Below are positions 6,700 through 10,455 of a DNA stretch of 10,455 nucleotides, one piece after another; the first letter of the stretch is position 1; every line of letters starts with the position of its first letter. Where the stretch lies: contig JADGNT010000096.1 of assembly GCA_017883345.1 (NCBI GenBank), positions 1-10,455 of the forward strand, written 5' to 3'. A program made the position numbers and the translations under genes. Below the pieces are notes generated by a model. It was not told the DNA's origin. It saw only the letters and a list, made by a program, of their open reading frames with translations, and searched no databases. The stretch comes from Candidatus Solibacter sp. (GTDB taxonomy: Bacteria; Acidobacteriota; Terriglobia; Bryobacterales; Bryobacteraceae).

Positions 6700-7346
6700 A
6701 GAACCCGGGGGCAGACCGGGGCGCGGCAGACCCGGGGACAGACCCGTGCCCAGAGGGCACCTACCACGCGGCGCCAAAGGCGCGCCTTGGGACAGGCAGG
6801 TCAGTCCCAAGGGCCGTGTTCCTGGATCGCGACGGGGTGCTCAACCGGTCCATCGTGCGCGACGGTGCGCCGTATCCGCCCGCCGGACTGGACGAGCTTG
6901 CGATCTACCCCGATGCGGCCGAGGCGTTGGGACGCCTCAAACAGGCGGGCTATCTGCTGATTGTGGTCACCAACCAACCCGACATCGCGCGCGGCACCGC
7001 GACACGCGCCACAGTCGATGGGATCAACGCCGCCATCGGTGCGGCGCTGCCCATCGGCGAGTTTCTGGTTTGCGCGCACGACGATGCTGCAAATTGCCCG
7101 TGCCGCAAGCCCAAACCGGGGATGGTGTTGGAGGCAGCGGCGCGGCACGCGGTCGATCTGAAGCAAAGCTTCCTGATTGGCGACCGCTGGCGCGATATCG
7201 ATTGCGGGGCCTCGGCAGGCGTCCGCACCGTGCTGATCGACCGCGGTTATGGCGAACGGGCGCCAGAGCACGCCCCCGACTTCGTGACCGAATCCCTGGG
7301 CGCCGCCGCGGATTGGATTCTGGGTCGTCCAAGAATCGCTCCCTGA
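6696..7346 (+). CDS. gmhB: GmhB-like HAD phosphatase (heptose-1,7-bisphosphate phosphatase) with repeat-derived N-terminus
   Basis: Expected to remove the C7 phosphate of heptose 1,7-bisphosphate. It is a 216-aa HAD enzyme of the HisB-N/GmhB type: nucleophile Asp44 and Asp46 in FLDRDGVLN, motif II in VVTNQPDIARG (90-100), the zinc site CAH (126-128) plus CPC (134-136), RKPKPGM (137-143) and motif IV IGDRWRDID with Asp163. The ATG at 6696 overlaps the gmhA stop (ATGA), as elsewhere in this operon. About 39 residues precede the HAD core, rich in Gly, Pro and Ala, and are encoded by a hairpin-forming repeat; GmhB proteins normally begin almost directly with the core. A GTG at 6816 could give a core-only start but would trim the first strand. 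The last two codons and the stop lie in another inverted repeat. Confidence 0.87.
   Translation: MKNPGADRGAADPGTDPCPEGTYHAAPKARLGTGRSVPRAVFLDRDGVLNRSIVRDGAPYPPAGLDELAIYPDAAEALGRLKQAGYLLIVVTNQPDIARGTATRATVDGINAAIGAALPIGEFLVCAHDDAANCPCRKPKPGMVLEAAARHAVDLKQSFLIGDRWRDIDCGASAGVRTVLIDRGYGERAPEHAPDFVTESLGAAADWILGRPRIAP
6704..6812. repeat. Hairpin-rich, REP-like repeat inside the 5' end of gmhB
   Basis: CCCGGGGGCAGACC (6704-6717) is nearly repeated as CCCGGGGACAGACC (6731-6744). Three hairpins follow: GTGCCC/GGGCAC (6746-6751 and 6755-6760, 3-nt loop), GCGCC/GGCGC (6771-6775 and 6779-6783, AAA loop) and CCTTGGGAC/GTCCCAAGG (6785-6793 and 6804-6812, 10-nt loop). In addition GGGACAGACC (6735-6744) can pair with GGTCAGTCCC (6799-6808) with one mismatch, enclosing the first two hairpins. 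The block reads through in frame as protein. It looks like a non-coding mobile repeat fixed in a gene; I cannot see other copies in this window. Confidence 0.65.
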
Positions 7347-7405
7347 CGGTCGCGGCTCGGATTGGTGCATCTCGGTTCTGATCAGAGCCGCGACCGTCAG
7401 GGAGC
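7338..7405. repeat. Perfect 21-bp inverted repeat between convergent gmhB and msrB
   Basis: The 21-nt arm at 7338-7358 (GCTCCCTGACGG then TCGCGGCTC) is the exact reverse complement of 7385-7405, with a 26-nt loop. After one mismatch, pairing resumes inside with GAT/ATC. The left arm contains the last codons and the TGA (7344-7346) of gmhB; the right arm ends 17 nt from the msrB stop. It may act as a bidirectional terminator or be a copy of a dispersed palindromic element. No T-run follows on either side. Confidence 0.8.
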
Positions 7406-7422
7406 GCTGCTTGTCACTGCGA

Positions 7423-7821
7423 TTACGGTTTTTCCGGCGTAAACTTTAGCGCGGCGGAGTTGATGCAGTAGCGCAGGCCGGTGGGCGCGGGACCGTCTTC
7501 GAAGACGTGGCCCAGGTGGGCGTCGCACTTGCTGCACAGCGCCTCGGTGCGGCGCATGGACAGGCTGTTATCGGATTCGGTGCTCACGTTCTCGGCGGCG
7601 GCAGGCGCCCAGAAACTGGGCCAACCGCTGCCGGATTCGAACTTCTCGTCGCCGCGGAACAGGGCGTTGCCGCAGCACACGCAGCGGTACACGCCGGCTT
7701 CGTGATTGTCCCAATAGCGGCCGGTGAAGGCGCGTTCGGTGCCCTTTTTGCGCGCCACGGCAAACTCTTCGGGCGTGAGTTCTTTCTGCCATTCGGCATC
7801 GGACTTAACGATTCTGTTCAC
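7423..7821 (-). CDS. msrB: Peptide-methionine (R)-S-oxide reductase MsrB
   Basis: Repairs oxidised proteins by reducing methionine-R-sulfoxide, using thioredoxin. It is 132 aa, the normal length of a stand-alone MsrB. Two zinc CxxC pairs are present (Cys47/Cys50 and Cys96/Cys99), with the catalytic Cys119 in RYCINSAAL and the HLGHVF block at 102-107. SGSGWPSFW (63-71) is the substrate-pocket signature. No signal peptide is seen, so the protein is cytoplasmic. The start is GTG at 7821, supported by AGGGGAGA about 10 nt upstream. It lies 51 nt downstream of the VIT1-like transporter gene on the same strand and could be co-transcribed, which would join metal handling and oxidative repair. Confidence 0.96.
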   Translation of the reverse strand: MNRIVKSDAEWQKELTPEEFAVARKKGTERAFTGRYWDNHEAGVYRCVCCGNALFRGDEKFESGSGWPSFWAPAAAENVSTESDNSLSMRRTEALCSKCDAHLGHVFEDGPAPTGLRYCINSAALKFTPEKP

Positions 7822-7872
7822 TTGGATGGTCTCCCCTCTGATCCCATTATCGCGGAAGAGCGGCGTTCGATG

Positions 7873-8574
7873 CTAGCTGATCCACCTTGCCAACCCGAAG
7901 GCGGCGGCGGAAGCCAGACCGCCGATGACCACCGTCTGGAGCCCGCCGCGAAACGGCGAGATCCCCGTCATTTTGGCCTTGACGTAGCCGAAAGCAAATA
8001 GCGCCAGCAACGTCACCGCAACCGAAGCCAACAGGGCGGTTTGTAGATTGTCCAACAGCATGTAGGAGGAGAGCGGCACCATGCCGCCCAGAATATAAGA
8101 CACGGCGATGGTGACCGCGCTGTTCCGGGCGCGCAGCGGGTCCGGCGCTTCGAAGCCAAGCTCGAAACGCATCATGAAATCCACCCAGCGGTTCCGATCG
8201 GCGCTGATGGCATCCACTACGGGGCCGATATGTTCCTCGGTCATGCCGAAGCCGCGAAATACATCGGCCACCTCGTCGCGCTCTTTTTGCGGGAGTTCGA
8301 TGGTCTCGCGAAGTTCGCGGGCGCGCTCGCTTTCGTAGTGGTCGCGGTCCGTGCGCGCGGCCAGATACCCGCCGAGGCCCATGGCGATGGACCCGGCGGC
8401 GATTTCGGCGAGTCCGGCGATGACCACCAGCTTGCTGGTGGCGGCCACCGTCCCGGTGAGCCCGGCAGCCAGCGCGAAGGGAACCGTGAGGCCATCGGCC
8501 ATTCCGATGACGATATCGCGGACGGTGTCCGAGGCTTCGAAGTGCGATTCGACGTGCATGTGCATGAAGTCCAT
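7873..8574 (-). CDS. VIT1/CCC1-family Fe2+/Mn2+ transporter
   Basis: A 233-aa membrane protein that probably exports Fe2+ or Mn2+ from the cytoplasm. Five hydrophobic segments fit the family: about 21-43 (with GMADGLTVPFALAAGL), 48-73, 151-172, 178-198 and 210-231. A hydrophilic region rich in Glu and Arg (75-150) lies between the second and third segments and corresponds to the metal-binding domain of VIT proteins. The N-terminus has His5, His7 and His11. The start at 8574 has no clear RBS; the ATG at 8565 or the ATG at 8559 are possible alternatives. The gene diverges from the ROK regulator and precedes msrB. The family is clear, but which metal is moved is not visible. Confidence 0.87.
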   Translation of the reverse strand: MDFMHMHVESHFEASDTVRDIVIGMADGLTVPFALAAGLTGTVAATSKLVVIAGLAEIAAGSIAMGLGGYLAARTDRDHYESERARELRETIELPQKERDEVADVFRGFGMTEEHIGPVVDAISADRNRWVDFMMRFELGFEAPDPLRARNSAVTIAVSYILGGMVPLSSYMLLDNLQTALLASVAVTLLALFAFGYVKAKMTGISPFRGGLQTVVIGGLASAAAFGLARWIS

Positions 8575-8594
8575 ATGATCGCATGGGGATTTAG

Positions 8595-8655
8595 TTCACG
8601 GCTCGCTGCCTACTGCGTTACACTGTTTGCGTACCGCACGCCGAAAAGGGCGGGG
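8595..8655 (+). promoter_or_regulatory. Possible promoter and RBS of the ROK gene
   Basis: TTCACG (8595-8600) and TACACT (8619-8624) are 18 bp apart. The -10 sits in GCGTTACACTG, close to the GCGTTACAATG before the heptose operon. A purine-rich AAAGGGCGGGG (8645-8655) lies 8 nt before the ATG at 8664 and is a plausible RBS. Confidence 0.4.
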
Positions 8656-8663
8656 CCAACGGA

Positions 8664-9830
8664 ATGCAGGTGATTGAAGCCAAGCGCAACCAGGGCGCCT
8701 CCAGCGAGGTAGTCCGCGACATCAACCGGCGGATTGTCCTCAACCTGATTCGCACACGGCAGCCGATCTCGCGCGCCGACCTGGCGCGGGCGTCCGGCTT
8801 GCAGCGCAGTACCATCTCCCTGATCGTCGAACAATTGATCGCGGAGAATTGGGTTTTGGAGGGGCCCACGGGCCGGTTGCCGCGCGGCAGGAGGCCCACG
8901 TTCCTTCGCTTGAACGACGATCGCGTGATTATCGGCGTGGACATACGTCCCACCCAAACCACGGTGGCCCTGGCCGACGCCAACGGCAAGTTCACGTCGC
9001 AAGAAGTGATGGGTACTCCGGCCGATCCGAAGTTGGCATTGAGCCGGCTGATCGAATCCATCCAGCGGATCAAGAGTTACTGCCGCGGCAAGATGATTGA
9101 GGGGGTAGGCATCAGTCTGCCCGGCCGCTTCGACCATACCGTGAACCGCCTGGTGTTCGCTCCCAATCTGAAATGGCCGGATATCGACATTCGGAATCCA
9201 ATCGTGGAGCAGACGGGCCTCGACGTGGAACTGGAGAATGCGGCCAATGCCTGCGTCCTGGCCGAGGTCTGGTTCGACCGCGTTCACGCCTGCCGCAACC
9301 TGGTGGTGATCACCGTCTCGGAAGGCATTGGTACCGGAATTCTGGCCAACGGGGCGCTGGTACGCGGTCTCAATGGGATGGCCGGGGAGTTCGGTCACGT
9401 TCCGGTGGATCCCACGGGCCCCCTGTGCGGGTGCGGCAGCCGCGGCTGTTGGGAGGTATTCGCTTCCAACCGTGCGGCGCTGCGGTATTACCTGGAATCC
9501 GGCTCGCCGGATAGCGGCCTGAGCTTTCCCGACCTGTTGAGCCGTGCCGATCAGGGCGACGCCAAGGCCGCGAAGGCGTTGGAGACTATGGCTCAATACC
9601 TCGGGCGGGGGATGCGCATGATCGTCGCCGGACTGGCGCCGGAACGCATCGTGGTGGTGGGCGATCTTACGCGCTCCTGGCATCGCTTCGGCAGCATCAT
9701 GGAATCCGAAATCCAGGCGCAGGTGCTGGCCGGGGGGCGCCCGCCGGTGCTGGTTCCGGCATTCGAAGACGGCATGGCGCGGCTGCGCGGCACCGTGGCG
9801 CTGGTGCTGCAAAAACACTTCAGCGCCTGA
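8664..9830 (+). CDS. ROK-family transcriptional regulator (NagC/XylR type)
   Basis: A 388-aa sugar-responsive repressor. The N-terminal winged helix-turn-helix spans about 16-82 (INRRIVLNLIR, then ISRADLARASGLQRSTISLI). The ROK sugar-kinase-like domain begins at IIGVDIRPTQTTVALAD (89-105). The zinc signature is His245 with Cys255, Cys257 and Cys262 in CGCGSRGCWE. In the catalytic position, kinases carry Asp in an ENDAN-like motif; here it is ENAAN with Ala193, so sugar phosphorylation is unlikely and a pure regulator is favoured. The start at ATG 8664 has a purine-rich RBS. It diverges from the VIT1-like gene, and its target could be the shared 89-bp gap. The ligand is unknown. Confidence 0.9.
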   Translation: MQVIEAKRNQGASSEVVRDINRRIVLNLIRTRQPISRADLARASGLQRSTISLIVEQLIAENWVLEGPTGRLPRGRRPTFLRLNDDRVIIGVDIRPTQTTVALADANGKFTSQEVMGTPADPKLALSRLIESIQRIKSYCRGKMIEGVGISLPGRFDHTVNRLVFAPNLKWPDIDIRNPIVEQTGLDVELENAANACVLAEVWFDRVHACRNLVVITVSEGIGTGILANGALVRGLNGMAGEFGHVPVDPTGPLCGCGSRGCWEVFASNRAALRYYLESGSPDSGLSFPDLLSRADQGDAKAAKALETMAQYLGRGMRMIVAGLAPERIVVVGDLTRSWHRFGSIMESEIQAQVLAGGRPPVLVPAFEDGMARLRGTVALVLQKHFSA

Positions 9831-9870
9831 TTCCACCGCCACCGATCTGCGCTGCCCTTTGCGAAGAGTC

Positions 9871-10190
9871 TTACTTGAAGGGGATTTCGACCTCCGCATA
9901 GCTGCCCGGAGTGGCCGCATTGACAGCTTCAACGACGCGCTGAACGTGAGGCCGAAGCTGCGGCCATTGCTGCTGGCCGAGTACCACTATCGCGATTTTA
10001 CGGCCCGCAAGATTCTGCTGATAACGCATGTTCTTGTCGGTGGTCAACAGTATGTCGAACCCGGCATCTTCCGCCGCGGTCAACAAATCGCCATTCCTGA
10101 GCTTGTCCCACCCTTGTTGTTGCGGACGGTGTGGCCTTCGAGGTACGGACGGATCGGCACTGGCGTCGCCTGATCGAAAATAATAAGCAT
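9871..10190 (-). pseudogene. DUF5615 PIN-like toxin gene, disrupted by a frameshift
   Basis: Two fragments in different frames make one protein of the DUF5615 PIN-like family (VapC-type toxins). The first, from ATG 10190, reads MLIIFDQATPVPIRPYLEGH, then VR, and leaves the family pattern near 10115-10121, reaching TGA at 10080. The second frame continues as QGWDKLRNGDLLTAAEDAG, then LLTTDKNMRYQQN, to a TAA at 9871-9873. A net loss of one base (or gain of two) around the AACAACAAGGG stretch (about 10110-10121) explains it. Without the shift the product would be about 106 aa. The ATG follows the antitoxin TAG directly. A sequencing or assembly error is possible. Confidence 0.82.
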
Positions 10191-10430
10191 CTACGGCACG
10201 TAAGCGGGAGCTTTATCGAGACTGCGGACGGCGAACTCGATGACCGCCTTGACCTGCTCGCGGTCCAGCCCGTCGAACCATTCCATGAGGTCGTCAATAT
10301 TGGCCCCGGCTTCCAGATTTTCGAAGATGGCGGATACCGGCATCCGCGTACCCTTCAAAACCCACGCGCCGCTGACTTTGCCGGGGATGCTCTCCACGGC
10401 GGGGCATTGTGACCAATCGAGACTCGGCAT
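10191..10430 (-). CDS. DUF433 antitoxin
   Basis: A 79-aa protein of the DUF433 family, the usual antitoxin partner of DUF5615 PIN-like toxins. Family features are PGKVSGAWVLKGTRMPVSAI (16-35), which begins the helix-turn-helix-like part, then ENLEAGANIDDLMEWF and REQVKAVIEFA. The ATG at 10430 has AGGAG 8 nt upstream (plus-strand CTCCT, 10439-10443). Its TAG (10193-10191) abuts the toxin ATG at 10190 with no gap, so translation of the two was coupled. The antitoxin is intact while the toxin next to it is broken, a pattern expected when a TA module decays. Confidence 0.9.
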   Translation of the reverse strand: MPSLDWSQCPAVESIPGKVSGAWVLKGTRMPVSAIFENLEAGANIDDLMEWFDGLDREQVKAVIEFAVRSLDKAPAYVP

Positions 10431-10455
10431 GATCTGCGCTCCTTCTCTGAGAATA

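Noticed and set aside
7338..7405. The 21-bp inverted repeat as an insertion-sequence end or CRISPR unit
   Set aside because: No transposase, target-site duplication or repeated spacer units are visible nearby; it is a single palindrome.
8610..9932. 440-aa open frame antisense to the ROK gene
   Set aside because: It covers a gene with a full ROK signature and runs through two intergenic gaps; its translation shows no known family features.
10080..10190. Programmed ribosomal frameshift in the DUF5615 toxin gene
   Set aside because: The junction (AACAACAAGGG) has no X-XXY-YYZ slippery heptamer and no clear stimulatory structure. A simple indel or sequence error is more likely.

Overview
This is a GC-rich bacterial window, mostly dense coding sequence with short intergenic gaps. 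I infer a soil-type Acidobacteriota (Bryobacterales/Solibacter-like). The reasons are the high GC, a long two-domain ThyX-like protein, a GDP-heptose cluster, stacked toxin-antitoxin (TA) modules and GC-rich palindromic intergenic repeats. This placement rests on gene style only; no rRNA or other marker gene is present.

Layout from left to right. (1) 24-1905: dUTPase (minus strand) diverges from a ThyX-like FAD-dependent thymidylate synthase (plus strand) across about 20 bp. Together they would make dUMP and methylate it to dTMP. (2) 2007-3355: an island of two TA modules on the plus strand. The first is antitoxin then VapC/PIN toxin (1-nt overlap). The second is a HigB/Gp49-like toxin followed by a XRE antitoxin, with a probable terminator after it. 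(3) 3435-7346: a tightly coupled five-gene plus-strand operon. It holds a Gfo/Idh/MocA oxidoreductase, HddA-like heptose-7-phosphate kinase, HddC-like heptose-1-phosphate guanylyltransferase, GmhA-like SIS isomerase and GmhB-like phosphatase. The last four cover all the steps from sedoheptulose-7-phosphate to GDP-D-glycero-alpha-D-manno-heptose, a donor for surface glycans. Three junctions are ATGA overlaps and one has a 3-nt gap. The first ~39 codons of the gmhB-like gene are made of a hairpin-rich repeat. A perfect 21-bp inverted repeat supplies its stop codon and separates it from the next gene.

(4) 7423-8574 (minus): a VIT1/CCC1-type metal transporter followed by MsrB methionine sulfoxide reductase. 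(5) 8664-9830 (plus): a ROK-family regulator with an N-terminal winged helix, divergent from the transporter. (6) 9871-10430 (minus): a third TA module, DUF433 antitoxin plus DUF5615 PIN-like toxin, in which the toxin gene carries a frameshift and looks broken.

Nothing here is clearly a wholly new system. The points most worth a second look are the repeat-derived GmhB N-terminus, the palindromic shared -10 between dut and thyX, the repeated -10/TTGACCCC arrangement at two gene starts, the divergent ThyX and SIS active-site motifs, and the density of TA modules. No tRNA, rRNA, CRISPR array, transposase or phage structural gene was seen.
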